Made by a program: the position numbers and the translations under genes. 64,000 nucleotides of DNA from positions 3,314,001-3,378,000 of the forward strand of contig NZ_CP053021.1 of the NCBI RefSeq assembly GCF_013001025.1, given 5' to 3'. The notes beneath the pieces were generated by a model. It worked only from the letters and a program-made list of their open reading frames with translations, ran no database searches and had not been told where the DNA came from. Shown here in pieces: positions 32,533-41,355 of the stretch (position 1 is its first letter; every line of letters starts with the position of its first letter). The stretch is from Sphingobium yanoikuyae (GTDB lineage Bacteria; Pseudomonadota; Alphaproteobacteria; Sphingomonadales; Sphingomonadaceae).

Positions 32533-33831
32533 ATGGATGAGGAAATGCCACCGATGGAGCCATCGCCGAGCCTCTCGAAGCGATCGCTGGTGATTGCCGG
32601 GCTGTCGACCATCGTCGAATGGTATGACTTCACCCTCTATCTCTATCTCGCCACCTTGTTGTCGCGCATCTTCTATGGTGGCGGCGCGGCAGGCGTGGGG
32701 CATGTGCTGGCGGGCTTTGCGGTCGCCTATCTGATGCGGCCGCTGGGCGCGATCATCTTCGGCCATATCGGCGATCGCCATGGCCGGCGGCCGACCATGT
32801 TGCTGTCGATGGCGCTGATGAGCGCAGCGATGCTGGCGACCGCGCTGCTGCCGACGCAGGCGCAGGCCGGGGCGACGGCGGGCTGGCTGCTGCTGGCGCT
32901 GCGCTGTGTCATGGCCTTCTCGGTCGGGGGCGAATATACCGGCGTCGTCGCCTATCTGCTGGAAGGCGCGCCGCCCGGCCGGCGGGGCCTCATCACATCC
33001 CTGGCATCGGCGGCGAGCGAGGTCGGCGGGCTGCTGGCAGTGGCGCTGTCCGCCCTGACCGTGGCGCTGCTGGACGAGGCGACGCTGGCCGACTGGGGCT
33101 GGCGCATTCCCTTTCTGGTCGGCGCAGGGTTGGCGGCGCTCATCCTGCTGGCACGGTCGCGGATCGAGGAATCGCCCGATTTCCTGGCGCAGCGGGCGAG
33201 GGGCAGCATCCCGGCCCAGCCCCTGCGCCTCAGCCTGCGCGCCTATCGACCGGCGATCGGCCGCGGCTTTGCCATTTCGGCGCTGGGGTCGATCACCTAT
33301 TATGTCGGCATCGTCTATGTGCCGAGCTTCCTGATCGGGACTGGCCGCATGGGCGAGGCCGATGCGCTGACACTCTCGACGCTGGCGGCACTGGTGGTGA
33401 TATTGGTGACGCCGCTGGTCGGGGCCTTGTCCGACCGGATCGGGCGGCGGCCGGTGCTGGTCGCGCTGGCGCTCGCCGGCGTGGCGCTGCCGGCCCTACT
33501 CTTTGCCCTGATGGCGCAGGGCAGCGCATTGGGCGGCGCGCTGGTCGGCGCGATCCTACTGGCTGCGCTGGGCGGGGCGGTGAGCGCGGTCGGCGCCGTG
33601 ACCACGGCCGAGCAATTTCCCGGCGAAGGGCGGCTGAGCGGCCTGGCCTTTGGCGCCACCGGCGCGACGGCGCTGTTCGGCGGCCTCACCCCCTATTTGT
33701 CGCACCAGCTGACACAGGCAAGCGGATGGGCGTCCGCGCCCGGATGGCTGATCGCGATCGTGGCGCTCGGCGTATTGCCGGTGCTATGGCGCCTGCCCGA
33801 AAGCGCGCCAAAGCGACAACAGCCCTGCTGA
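32533..33831 (+). CDS. MFS transporter, metabolite:H+ symporter (MHS) type
   Basis: 432 residues with 12 predicted membrane helices. MHS signs are the N-terminal VEWYDFTLYLYLATLLSRIF, the loop GHIGDRHGRRPTMLLSM between helices 2 and 3, and GALSDRIGRRPVLVAL in the second half. This group (ProP, KgtP, ShiA, citrate carriers) imports organic acids or osmolytes with protons; the substrate cannot be assigned. It follows the aceA regulator after a palindromic repeat, so a carboxylate substrate is an attractive guess. A GGAT ribosome site precedes the ATG. Confidence 0.9.
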   Translation: MDEEMPPMEPSPSLSKRSLVIAGLSTIVEWYDFTLYLYLATLLSRIFYGGGAAGVGHVLAGFAVAYLMRPLGAIIFGHIGDRHGRRPTMLLSMALMSAAMLATALLPTQAQAGATAGWLLLALRCVMAFSVGGEYTGVVAYLLEGAPPGRRGLITSLASAASEVGGLLAVALSALTVALLDEATLADWGWRIPFLVGAGLAALILLARSRIEESPDFLAQRARGSIPAQPLRLSLRAYRPAIGRGFAISALGSITYYVGIVYVPSFLIGTGRMGEADALTLSTLAALVVILVTPLVGALSDRIGRRPVLVALALAGVALPALLFALMAQGSALGGALVGAILLAALGGAVSAVGAVTTAEQFPGEGRLSGLAFGATGATALFGGLTPYLSHQLTQASGWASAPGWLIAIVALGVLPVLWRLPESAPKRQQPC

Positions 33832-33897
33832 GCCCCCTTCCCGCACGTCCCTCTCTCCGCTAGCGCATGCGCCACAAAAGAAAGGGGAGCATCCTTA

Positions 33898-35412
33898 ATG
33901 CGTTTGACGATTTCGCTGGCCGCGCTCGCGCTGGCCATCATGCCCATGGCCGTCCAGGCCCAGGACGGGGACAAGAAGAAGGATGAGGCACCGGCCGTTG
34001 AGGCCGGCGTGCCCGCCCCCAATGTCTCGGTCACCCATCATAAAGGCGTGTTTGGCGGCAAGGCGATCAGCTACACCGCGACCACCGGCGAAACCTATCT
34101 GAAGGACAAGGACGGCAAGCCGCTCGCGGCGATCTATGCCACCGCCTATGTCAAGGATGGCGGCGACAAGAAGCGGCCGATCACCTTCCTCTATAATGGC
34201 GGCCCCGGCTCGGGCTCGCTCTGGCTGCACATGGGCGCCTTCGGCCCCAAGCGCGTGGTGCTCCCCGACGCACAGGATGACGGCGCGCCGCCCTATCCGC
34301 TGATCGACAATGCGGAATCGCTGCTCGACGTCACCGACCTCGTCTTCATCGATCCGGTCGGCACCGGCTTTTCCCACGCCATCGGCAAGAAGGATCCCAA
34401 GGATTATTGGGGGGTGTCGGCCGACGCCAAGTCGATCGCCGACTATATCCGCCTGTGGCTCAATGAGAATGGCCGCTGGTCCTCGCCGAAGTTCATCGGC
34501 GGCGAAAGCTATGGCACCACCCGTTCGGTCGCGCTCATCAACGAGCTGGAGGGCAGCTATAATGACGTCGCGGTCAACGGCATCATCCTGATCTCGTCGA
34601 TCCTCGACTTCGGCGCATCGGCCGAGGTGCAGGGCAATGAAATGCCCTATATCCTCAACCTCCCCTCGATGGCGACGACCGCCTGGTATCACAAGAAGAT
34701 GGGCAATCCGCCCGCGACCGTCGCCGAAGCCGCCCAGCAGGCACGCGCCTTCGCGATCGGCCCCTATGCCGCCGCGCTGCTCAAGGGCAACCAGCTGTCG
34801 GACCAGGAACGCGCCAGCGTCCGCACCGAACTGGCCCGCCTCACCGGCCTGTCGGAGCAGTTTGTCGACCATGCCGAACTGCGCATTTCGCCCGGCCGTT
34901 TCTACAAGGAATTGCTGCGCGATCGCGGGGTGAGCATCGGCCGCCTCGACACGCGCTATACCGGCAAGGATTATGATGCGGCCGGCGAAGAGCCGGACAA
35001 TGATCCCAGCTTCTACGCGATCGACGGCGCCTATACCGCGGCGATGAACAGCTATGCCCGCGACGAGCTGAAGTACAAGACCGACCGCAGCTATGTGACG
35101 ATCGGCGGGGTCAGCGGCTGGGACTGGAAGCTGCAGGGCCAGCGCGGCCGCGACAGCGAAGTTTACGCCAGCGTCGCCCCCTATCTCAGCAAGGCGCTGC
35201 GCGAGAATAGCGGGCTCAAGGTGTTCGTCGGCCAGGGCTGGTATGATTTCGCCACCCCCTTCTTCGGCGCCGAATATGCGATGAGCCGAACCGGCTTCGA
35301 TCCCGCGCGGATCGAGTATCATTATTATGATGCCGGCCACATGATGTATGTCCGCCCCGACGACCTGCGCAAGCTGAGCGCGGACATCCGGGCGTTCATC
35401 AACGCGCGCTGA
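33898..35412 (+). CDS. Serine carboxypeptidase-like protein (peptidase S10), exported
   Basis: 504 residues with a signal peptide (LTISLAALALAIMPMAVQAQ). S10 motifs are FLYNGGPGSGSLWLHMGAFG (oxyanion hole), FIDPVGTGFS, GGESYGTTRS with the nucleophile Ser near 203, GWYDFATPFF with the catalytic Asp near 448 and DAGHMMYVRP with the His near 480. The triad is complete, so an active periplasmic or outer-surface carboxypeptidase is expected. GGGG precedes the ATG. It is not obviously co-transcribed with neighbours. Confidence 0.93.
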   Translation: MRLTISLAALALAIMPMAVQAQDGDKKKDEAPAVEAGVPAPNVSVTHHKGVFGGKAISYTATTGETYLKDKDGKPLAAIYATAYVKDGGDKKRPITFLYNGGPGSGSLWLHMGAFGPKRVVLPDAQDDGAPPYPLIDNAESLLDVTDLVFIDPVGTGFSHAIGKKDPKDYWGVSADAKSIADYIRLWLNENGRWSSPKFIGGESYGTTRSVALINELEGSYNDVAVNGIILISSILDFGASAEVQGNEMPYILNLPSMATTAWYHKKMGNPPATVAEAAQQARAFAIGPYAAALLKGNQLSDQERASVRTELARLTGLSEQFVDHAELRISPGRFYKELLRDRGVSIGRLDTRYTGKDYDAAGEEPDNDPSFYAIDGAYTAAMNSYARDELKYKTDRSYVTIGGVSGWDWKLQGQRGRDSEVYASVAPYLSKALRENSGLKVFVGQGWYDFATPFFGAEYAMSRTGFDPARIEYHYYDAGHMMYVRPDDLRKLSADIRAFINAR

Positions 35413-35430
35413 CCATAGCGCCGGCCACGA

Positions 35431-35447
35431 TTGATAACAGTTGATAA
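35431..35447. promoter_or_regulatory. TTGATAA direct repeat before parDE
   Basis: TTGATAACAG is followed at once by TTGATAA, a 7-base direct repeat on a 10-bp period, 33-50 bases before the parD ATG. ParD antitoxins autoregulate through short repeats like this. Confidence 0.5.
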
Positions 35448-35480
35448 AGCGCCTAGATTGCCACTCCGAAAGGATATCGG

Positions 35481-35726
35481 ATGATTAGCGCGGATCTGGG
35501 CAAGCAACTGGAAGCCTTCGTGGCCGGCCTGGTCGAAACCGGCCGCTACAACAGCAAGAGCGAGGTGTTGCGCGAAGGCGTGCGCCTGATCCAGGAACGC
35601 GAGACGAAGCTCGCCGCGCTGGATGCCTCTATCGGCCGAGGACTGGCCGATGCGGATGCCGGCCGCACCAGCGACGCCGCTTCGGTGTTCGATCGCCTTG
35701 AGGCGAAATACCGCGCCGTTCCATGA
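35481..35726 (+). CDS. parD: ParD-like antitoxin
   Basis: 81 residues with an N-terminal ribbon-helix-helix (MISADLGKQLEAFVAGLVET, then GRYNSKSEVLREGVRLIQER), the usual ParD DNA-binding and dimerisation part, and an acidic disordered C-terminus that would wrap the toxin. It precedes parE with a 4-base ATGA overlap. AAGGATAT precedes the ATG. The pair fits a type II toxin-antitoxin module, here chromosomal. Confidence 0.93.
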   Translation: MISADLGKQLEAFVAGLVETGRYNSKSEVLREGVRLIQERETKLAALDASIGRGLADADAGRTSDAASVFDRLEAKYRAVP

Positions 35727-36019
35727 AGGTCGAACTGTCCGCGGAAGCGGAATGTGACCTAGTGGCGATCGCCGATCATATCGCACGGGATAATCCGCCC
35801 CGCGCCCTGACTTTCCTGCGCGAACTGCGCGACAATTGCCTTGGCCTCGCTTCCTTCCCGGAGGCCTTTCCTTTGGTCGAACGCTATGCCGATCTGGGCA
35901 TAAGGCGGCGCGTCCATGGCCGCTATCTGATCTTCTATCGGGTCGAACCTGATCGCGTCATTGTGCTGCATGTCCGTCATGGTGCCAGCGATTACCTCCC
36001 CCTGCTCGACCCGGACTAA
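35723..36019 (+). CDS. parE: ParE/RelE-superfamily toxin
   Basis: 98 residues with the ParE fold: LSAEAECDLVAIADHIARDN, RALTFLRELRDNCLGLASFP and a C-terminal beta sheet with RRRVHGRYLIFYRV and VIVLHVRHGASDY. ParE toxins poison DNA gyrase. It overlaps parD (ATGA), so synthesis is coupled. The frame is intact, so the module may be active. Confidence 0.93.
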   Translation: MKVELSAEAECDLVAIADHIARDNPPRALTFLRELRDNCLGLASFPEAFPLVERYADLGIRRRVHGRYLIFYRVEPDRVIVLHVRHGASDYLPLLDPD

Positions 36020-36102
36020 GTTCCGCGCAAAGCCGTAACAATCCCCCTTTAACGCCCGTAAAATCCCCTTATGCTCCTGCCCAGCAAGGGAGATTCAATC
36101 AT

Positions 36103-37479
36103 ATGCGCCACGCGCTCACGGCCTTTCTGGCCGCTGTCAGCTTTTCGTCCATCGCCGTCGCCCAAACCCCGACTGCACCGCCGCTGGCTCAGCCGGCCAT
36201 GGTGCAGCCCACGCCCACGCCGCAGAGCGAACTGCCTGGCCTGATCGCCAGGGACATGGAGGGGCTGATGACCCTCTATCGCGACCTGCACGCCAATCCC
36301 GAACTTTCGCTGCAGGAGGTGAACACCGCCGCCAAGCTGGCCAAGCGCCTGAAAGCGATGAAGTTTGACGTGACCGAGAAGGTCGGCGGCACCGGCGTCG
36401 TCGCGGTGATGAAGAATGGCTCGGGCCCTGTCCTCCTCATCCGCGCCGACATGGACGGCCTGCCGGTGGTCGAGCAGACCGGCCTCGACTTCGCGTCCAA
36501 GGTCCGCACCAAGACGCCCGAGGGGGTCGAGACCGGCGTGATGCACGCCTGCGGCCATGACACCCACATGACCGCCTTCATCGAGACCGCCAAGCTGCTG
36601 TCCAGCCAGAAGGACAAGTGGAAGGGCACGCTGGTGATGATCCTCCAGCCGGCCGAGGAAGTGGGCAAGGGCGCGCGCGACATGCTGGAGGACGGGCTCT
36701 ACACCCGCTTCCCGCGCCCGACCCATGCCATCGCCTTCCATGACGCCGCCAATCTCCAGGCCGGCGTCGTCGGCTATACGCCGGGCTATGCTCTCGCCAA
36801 TGTCGACAGCGTCGATATCGTGGTGAAGGGGCTGGGCGGCCATGGCGCCTATCCGCAGACGACCCGCGACCCGATCGTGCTGGGTTCGCGCATCGTCACC
36901 TCGCTGCAGACCCTGGTCAGCCGCGAACAGGATCCGCAGGATCCCGCCGTGGTGACCGTCGGCAGCTTCCAGGCTGGCGCCAAGCACAATATCATCCCCG
37001 ACCAGGCGCTGCTGCTGTTGACCGTGCGCAGCTATTCGGACGAGACCCGCGCCAAGCTGATCAAGGGGATCGAGCGGATCGCCCGTGGCGAGGCGATTGC
37101 GGCGGGCGTGCCCGACGACAAGATGCCGGTCGTCAGCGTCAAGGACGAGTTTACCCCGTCCACCTACAACCCGCCCGAATTTGCAGAACAGATGGGCGCG
37201 CTGCTCAAGGGGCATTTCGCCGAGGGCCGCGTGGTCAAGACCCCGGCGGTGATGGGCGGCGAGGATTTCGGCCGCTTCTACCGCGCCGACAAGTCGATCA
37301 ACAGCTTCATCTTCTGGGTCGGCGGCGTGCCGGCGGACAAGATAGCGGCAGCCGAGGCCGGCCAGATCACCCTGCCCTCGCTGCACAGTCCGTTCTGGGC
37401 GCCGGAGGCCGACAAGGTCATCGCCACCGCCAGCGAGGCGATGACCGTCCTCGCCATGGATATCCTGAAGAAGGATTGA
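36103..37479 (+). CDS. Exported M20-family amidohydrolase
   Basis: 458 residues with a signal peptide (ALTAFLAAVSFSSIAVAQ) and a Pro-rich linker. The M20D domain has LYRDLHANPELSLQE, LIRADMDGLPVVEQTG (Asp), HACGHDTHM (His/Asp metal site), ILQPAEEVGKGARDML (catalytic Glu) and a dimerisation domain with GLGGHGAYPQTTRDPI. Relatives hydrolyse hippurate, N-acyl amino acids or peptides; this periplasmic one is unassigned. AAGGGAG precedes the ATG. It stands alone between parDE and the convergent PAP2-like gene. Confidence 0.92.
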   Translation: MRHALTAFLAAVSFSSIAVAQTPTAPPLAQPAMVQPTPTPQSELPGLIARDMEGLMTLYRDLHANPELSLQEVNTAAKLAKRLKAMKFDVTEKVGGTGVVAVMKNGSGPVLLIRADMDGLPVVEQTGLDFASKVRTKTPEGVETGVMHACGHDTHMTAFIETAKLLSSQKDKWKGTLVMILQPAEEVGKGARDMLEDGLYTRFPRPTHAIAFHDAANLQAGVVGYTPGYALANVDSVDIVVKGLGGHGAYPQTTRDPIVLGSRIVTSLQTLVSREQDPQDPAVVTVGSFQAGAKHNIIPDQALLLLTVRSYSDETRAKLIKGIERIARGEAIAAGVPDDKMPVVSVKDEFTPSTYNPPEFAEQMGALLKGHFAEGRVVKTPAVMGGEDFGRFYRADKSINSFIFWVGGVPADKIAAAEAGQITLPSLHSPFWAPEADKVIATASEAMTVLAMDILKKD

Positions 37480-37481
37480 GC

Positions 37482-38465
37482 TTATACGCTGACCGCGCAG
37501 CGGCGCCGATGAACCTCCATCAGCGCCAGCGCGGTCAGCGCCACGCCCAGCCCCAGGATCATGTCGACCAGATAATGGGTGCCCTCGACCGGGGTCGATA
37601 GCAGCATCGCCGCGTTGAGCGCGACAATCGGCCAGCGTAGCGCTGCGATCCGCCAGCCCGCCGCGATATACAGCACCGCCGCCGCGGTATGGAAGCTGGG
37701 CGCCGACACGATGCCGCGCAACTGCCCCAGGTCGATGGCATGGACCGCATGCGTCCGCAGCGCCGGGATCAGCCCCTGCTGCCACAGCTCGCTTTCGGGC
37801 ATGTAGCGGATCGGTTCGTGCCACAGATAGGAGAATGGCCCAACCGCCGGCATCAGGCTGAACAGGATCAGGGTGATGACCGCCGCCAGCCAGAAAGTGG
37901 CGATGAAACGCCAGGCCCGTTCCTGCTCGCCCGCCCGCGCCATGCACCATAGCAGCAGCGCCGGCGTCACATAGATGCTGCGATAGGCGGCCGTTTCCAG
38001 GAATTGGAGTGTCCGGTGCGACGCCGTCAGCCGATACCAATGGAGCCAGTCGAACCCCAGTGCTTCGTCGATGCGCTGCAAGGTCGCGTCGGCATAGCCA
38101 TGGGTGAGCGCCGCCACGGGATAGCTGGCCGCCGCGCCCATGACCGAGATCAGCGTGAACAGGCCGACATAGGTGGCAAATGGCGCCACTACCCCGGCAT
38201 GGCGCCAGCCGCTGCGCGGCAGACCGAAGCGCAGCACCAGCAACAGCGCCGCCGCCGCGCCATAGGCGATGCTGCTCGGCTGCCAGAAATCGATGCGCAG
38301 GTCAGCCATGTCCAACAGCAGGGCGAGCAGCAGCATGCTCCCGCCCAGCGCCGCCAGAAAATGCCGCCGGATCGCCAATGGTCGCGTGACGATCGGCACC
38401 AGACGCACCGTCTGCGCGGCAACAGGCTCAGCCAGGGGCCAGGAGGTTTCGATCGACGGCATCAC
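37482..38465 (-). CDS. PAP2-superfamily membrane protein (AUR1-like)
   Basis: 327 residues with about seven to eight membrane helices. The lipid-phosphatase motifs are SAPSFHTAAAVLY (second PAP2 motif with catalytic His) and TPVEGTHYLVDM (third motif, His-x3-Asp). The LMPAVGPFSYLW segment before them resembles the AUR1/inositol-phosphoceramide branch. Sphingomonads make glycosphingolipids, so transfer or hydrolysis in sphingolipid metabolism is possible, but this is inference. The start could also be Met2. It ends 3 bases from the convergent M20 gene stop. Confidence 0.85.
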   Translation of the reverse strand: MMPSIETSWPLAEPVAAQTVRLVPIVTRPLAIRRHFLAALGGSMLLLALLLDMADLRIDFWQPSSIAYGAAAALLLVLRFGLPRSGWRHAGVVAPFATYVGLFTLISVMGAAASYPVAALTHGYADATLQRIDEALGFDWLHWYRLTASHRTLQFLETAAYRSIYVTPALLLWCMARAGEQERAWRFIATFWLAAVITLILFSLMPAVGPFSYLWHEPIRYMPESELWQQGLIPALRTHAVHAIDLGQLRGIVSAPSFHTAAAVLYIAAGWRIAALRWPIVALNAAMLLSTPVEGTHYLVDMILGLGVALTALALMEVHRRRCAVSV

Positions 38466-38550
38466 GCTTATGTCCGGGAAGAAAGGCCGAAATGCCGCCC
38501 ATCCGCCTCCCGTGCTTAAGCTGCGATGAACCGTTGCGGAGCGCCCCCTG

Positions 38551-39747
38551 TCAGGGCTGCAACAGCCAGCCCGCGCCGCCGCCCAGCATTATGATCGCCG
38601 GCATGCTCCACCGCCCCTTGATCCGCCAGGCGCAGAGCGCGCCGACCAGCAGGATCAGGCCGGCGGCCCAGAGCCGCTCCGCCCGTATCGCCGCAGCCCA
38701 GCCCAGTTGCACCAGTGTCGCCGCGATCACCCCGACCACCGCTGCCGCGACCCCGGCGAGCAAATGATGGAGCGCCGGATTTTCGACCAGCGCCTCCAGT
38801 CGCTCATAGAAGATCAGGGAAAAGGCGAAGGCCGGCAGGAACATGCCCGCCGTGATCGCCAGCGCGCCGCCCAGGCCGCCGGCCATATAGCCGGCAAAGG
38901 TCGCGAAGATCACCAGCGGCGCGGGCAATATCCCCGCCAGCGCCACCCCGTCGAGGAACAGCCCGTCCGACAGCCAGCCACGCCCGACCGTATCCCCGCG
39001 CACATAGGGAATGGCGGTATAGGCGCCGCCAAAGGTCAGCAGCCCGCCCTTCAGCCCGGCAATGAACAACAGCAGCATGTCGGGACGCGCGGCGCCAGCC
39101 GCCATCGGGATCGGCGCGACCGCCACTGTTCCTTTGTGCAGCAACAGCGCCAGCATGACCGCCCCGACCAGCACCACGCCAATGACCATCGGCCGCGCGC
39201 GAAAGCCATAGACCAGCCCCGCCGCCAGCAGCGGAATCCAGAAAGGCGTGCCCAGCAAAGTCGCGGCAAAGGCGCCGATCGCCAGTGCCCAGAGCAGCCG
39301 GTCCTCCAGCACATGGCCGCCGATCCGCTGCACCGCGCGCGCGATGATCGCCAGCACCACCAGCTGGATGCCGAACAGTACCGGCAGCGCCCAGCCCGCG
39401 CCGGCAATCCAGTCGCGATAGAGCCAGGCGGCGACCAGCATCAGCAGCAGACCGGGCAGCATGAAGCCCAGCCCCGCCAGCAGCCCGCCGATCCGCCCGC
39501 GCGCCATCATCCCCATATGGACGCACAATTCATGCGCCTCCGGCCCCGGCAATATCTGCATCACCGCCAGCAAGCGGTTGAAGCGCGGCCCGGACAGCCA
39601 GCGCTCCTCCTCGACCAAGGTCTGGCGCAACATCGCGATCTGCGCGACCGGCCCGCCAAAGGCCAGGCAGCCAAAGCGCAGGAATTTCAGGAACAGCGGG
39701 AAAAGGCGGATCGGCGGTGGACCATCATCCAGTGTCGTCATCGTCAT
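38551..39747 (-). CDS. chrA: Chromate transporter, ChrA family
   Basis: 398 residues from the ATG at 39747 (AGGAG 6 bases upstream). Two homologous halves are visible: FLKFLRFGCLAFGGPVAQIA with EERWLSGPRFNRLLAVMQILPGPEA in parts, and FIAGLKGGLLTFGGAYTAIP with FLDGVALAGILPAPLVIFAT, the repeated FGGP and PGP-type motifs of long-chain ChrA. It exports chromate, which enters through sulfate carriers. No regulator chrB is adjacent. The second half has PAP where PGP is usual. Confidence 0.9.
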   Translation of the reverse strand: MTMTTLDDGPPPIRLFPLFLKFLRFGCLAFGGPVAQIAMLRQTLVEEERWLSGPRFNRLLAVMQILPGPEAHELCVHMGMMARGRIGGLLAGLGFMLPGLLLMLVAAWLYRDWIAGAGWALPVLFGIQLVVLAIIARAVQRIGGHVLEDRLLWALAIGAFAATLLGTPFWIPLLAAGLVYGFRARPMVIGVVLVGAVMLALLLHKGTVAVAPIPMAAGAARPDMLLLFIAGLKGGLLTFGGAYTAIPYVRGDTVGRGWLSDGLFLDGVALAGILPAPLVIFATFAGYMAGGLGGALAITAGMFLPAFAFSLIFYERLEALVENPALHHLLAGVAAAVVGVIAATLVQLGWAAAIRAERLWAAGLILLVGALCAWRIKGRWSMPAIIMLGGGAGWLLQP

Positions 39748-39877
39748 CGGCTCCTGCCGCAGGCGCGGCTCATGGAGCGGAACTTGGACGATCATCGCCT
39801 GAACGGGCGCCCGCACGGCCCGTTGGCGCGCATCATAGCATCGCGCGCCGCGAAGAAAAGAGGCGGCGCAACAGGAT

Positions 39878-39899
39878 GGGGCGGCCGTTCAGCCGCCCC
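39878..39899 (-). terminator. Hairpin after bdcA
   Basis: GGGGCGGC / GCCGCCCC with a 6-base loop lies 15 bases past the bdcA stop on the minus strand. The following T content is modest. Confidence 0.55.
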
Positions 39900-39913
39900 T
39901 CTCGAATGGCCGA

Positions 39914-40627
39914 TCAGGCGCCGAAACCGCCGTCGATCGTGTGCATGGCGCCGGTGATGATGCCGGCTTCCGGCCCCGCCAGATAGGCGGCCAGCCCGGC
40001 GATTTCCTCGCCCGTGGCATGGCGCTTGATCGCCATGAAGCCGTGCATGGTGGCGCTCATCGGGCCATCGGCCGGGTTCATGTCGGTATTGGTCGGGCCG
40101 GGCTGGATGATGTTGACGGTGATGCCGCGCGCGCCGAAGTCGCGGGCGAGACCTCGGGCCATGCCCTGCAGCGCCGACTTGGTCAGCGCATAGGCCGCGC
40201 CGCCCTCGAACGGCATGCGGTCGCCATTGACCGAACCGATGACGATGATGCGGCCGCCATCGTTCATCTGCCGGGCCGCCTCGACCGCCGCATGATAGGG
40301 CGCGCGGACATTGATATCGATCATCCGGTCGACCGCATCGGCGTCCAGCGTCAGCGGATCGCCCAGCACCAGCGTGCCGGCATTGACGACCAGTATGTCG
40401 AGCGCGCCCTCGCCCGCCACCACGTCGATCACCGCCTGGCGATCGGCCGCATCGGAGCGGATGGCACGGGCGCCGACATCGGCAGCAAGCGCGGTGGCGG
40501 CATCCTGCGACCCGGCATAGGTGAAGGCGACATCGGCGCCGTCACCGGCGAAGCGCCGCACGATCGCGGCACCGATACCCCGGCTGCCGCCGAGGACGAG
40601 GACTTTCTTGGCAGTGAAATCGGTCAT
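39914..40627 (-). CDS. bdcA: SDR-family protein, BdcA-like
   Basis: 237 residues, a classical short-chain dehydrogenase fold: VLVLGGSRGIGAAIVRRF (nucleotide-binding GxxxGxG), VVNAGTLVLGD (NAG), IGSVNGDRMPFEGGAAYALT with Ser-Tyr-x3-Lys changed around the Tyr, and GITVNIIQPGPTNTDMNP. The segments VRRFAGDGADVAFTYAGSQD and GAMHTIDGGFGA match E. coli BdcA, which binds c-di-GMP and promotes biofilm dispersal. The adjacent divergent TetR gene matches BdcR, as in E. coli, which strengthens the call. AAGGA precedes the ATG at 40627. Confidence 0.88.
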   Translation of the reverse strand: MTDFTAKKVLVLGGSRGIGAAIVRRFAGDGADVAFTYAGSQDAATALAADVGARAIRSDAADRQAVIDVVAGEGALDILVVNAGTLVLGDPLTLDADAVDRMIDINVRAPYHAAVEAARQMNDGGRIIVIGSVNGDRMPFEGGAAYALTKSALQGMARGLARDFGARGITVNIIQPGPTNTDMNPADGPMSATMHGFMAIKRHATGEEIAGLAAYLAGPEAGIITGAMHTIDGGFGA

Positions 40628-40646
40628 GGGACAATTCCTTGCTAAA

Positions 40647-40703
40647 TTTGTAATGATCGCTATATAAATCACCGATCGCGCCCGTCAAGGATTTTTGTAA
40701 TGA
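40647..40703. promoter_or_regulatory. TTTGTAATGA direct repeat, candidate BdcR operator
   Basis: TTTGTAATGA occurs at 40647 and again at 40694, the second running into the tetR start and extended as TAATGACCATTA. They flank the divergent promoter gap between bdcA and bdcR. Operator function is inferred by position. Confidence 0.45.
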
Positions 40704-41293
40704 CCATTAAAGAAAAAGCCAAGAGCCGGGGCCGCCCGCGTTCCTTCGACGAGGATGCCGCCCTTTCTGCGGCGCAGGCGCTGTTTCATCAACTTGGCTA
40801 TGATGGCGTCGGCGTCGCCGCGCTGGCGCAGGCGATGGGGATCAATCCGCCCAGCCTCTATGCCGCTTTCGGTGACAAGGCAGCCCTGTTCGACCGGGTG
40901 CTGGCGCGCTACGCCCGCAATGCCCTGCCGGTGGACGATATCCTTGTGCCCGGCACGCCGCCGGCCGCCGCACTTACCGAATTGCTGCGCACCGCCGCGC
41001 GCATCTATGCCGCCGACCCGGCCGCGCCGGGCTGCATGGTGCTGGAGGCAGCACGCGGCGCCGACGCCACCGCCGCCGCCCAGGCGCGCTGCTGGAAGGA
41101 CAGGAGCGTCGATCGGGTCCGCGACTATCTGGCCCCCGGCCATCCCGACCAGGCACTGCCGGTCGCCGATTATATGGTGGCGGTCATGTCCGGCCTGTCG
41201 TCCGATGCCCGCGACGGCAAGCCGATCGAACGGCTGCTCGCCACCGCCAACATGGCCGGGCTCGCGCTGGAAGCCACGTTAGGCACCAACTGA
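40700..41293 (+). CDS. bdcR: TetR-family regulator, BdcR-like
   Basis: 197 residues. The TetR helix-turn-helix is in GRPRSFDEDAALSAAQALFH and VAALAQAMGINPPSLYAAFG, followed by KAALFDRVL and a C-terminal ligand-binding domain with APGCMVLEAARG. It is divergent from the BdcA-like gene, as yjgJ/bdcR is in E. coli, so it likely represses bdcA and itself. The ATG at 40700 lies inside a repeated TTTGTAATGA site, so the repressor could also block its own translation start region. Confidence 0.85.
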   Translation: MTIKEKAKSRGRPRSFDEDAALSAAQALFHQLGYDGVGVAALAQAMGINPPSLYAAFGDKAALFDRVLARYARNALPVDDILVPGTPPAAALTELLRTAARIYAADPAAPGCMVLEAARGADATAAAQARCWKDRSVDRVRDYLAPGHPDQALPVADYMVAVMSGLSSDARDGKPIERLLATANMAGLALEATLGTN

Positions 41294-41309
41294 CCTATTT
41301 TTGAATGCG

Positions 41310-41354
41310 GCCTTTTCCGAGCCGCTGACCGCATAACGGTCAGCTCGAAAAGGC
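41310..41354. terminator. Bidirectional terminator between bdcR and nucleotidyltransferase gene
   Basis: Outer arms GCCTTTTCCGAGC / GCTCGAAAAGGC and an inner stem GCTGACCG / CGGTCAGC form a long hairpin between convergent stops (41293 and 41356). Confidence 0.65.
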
Positions 41355-41355
41355 T

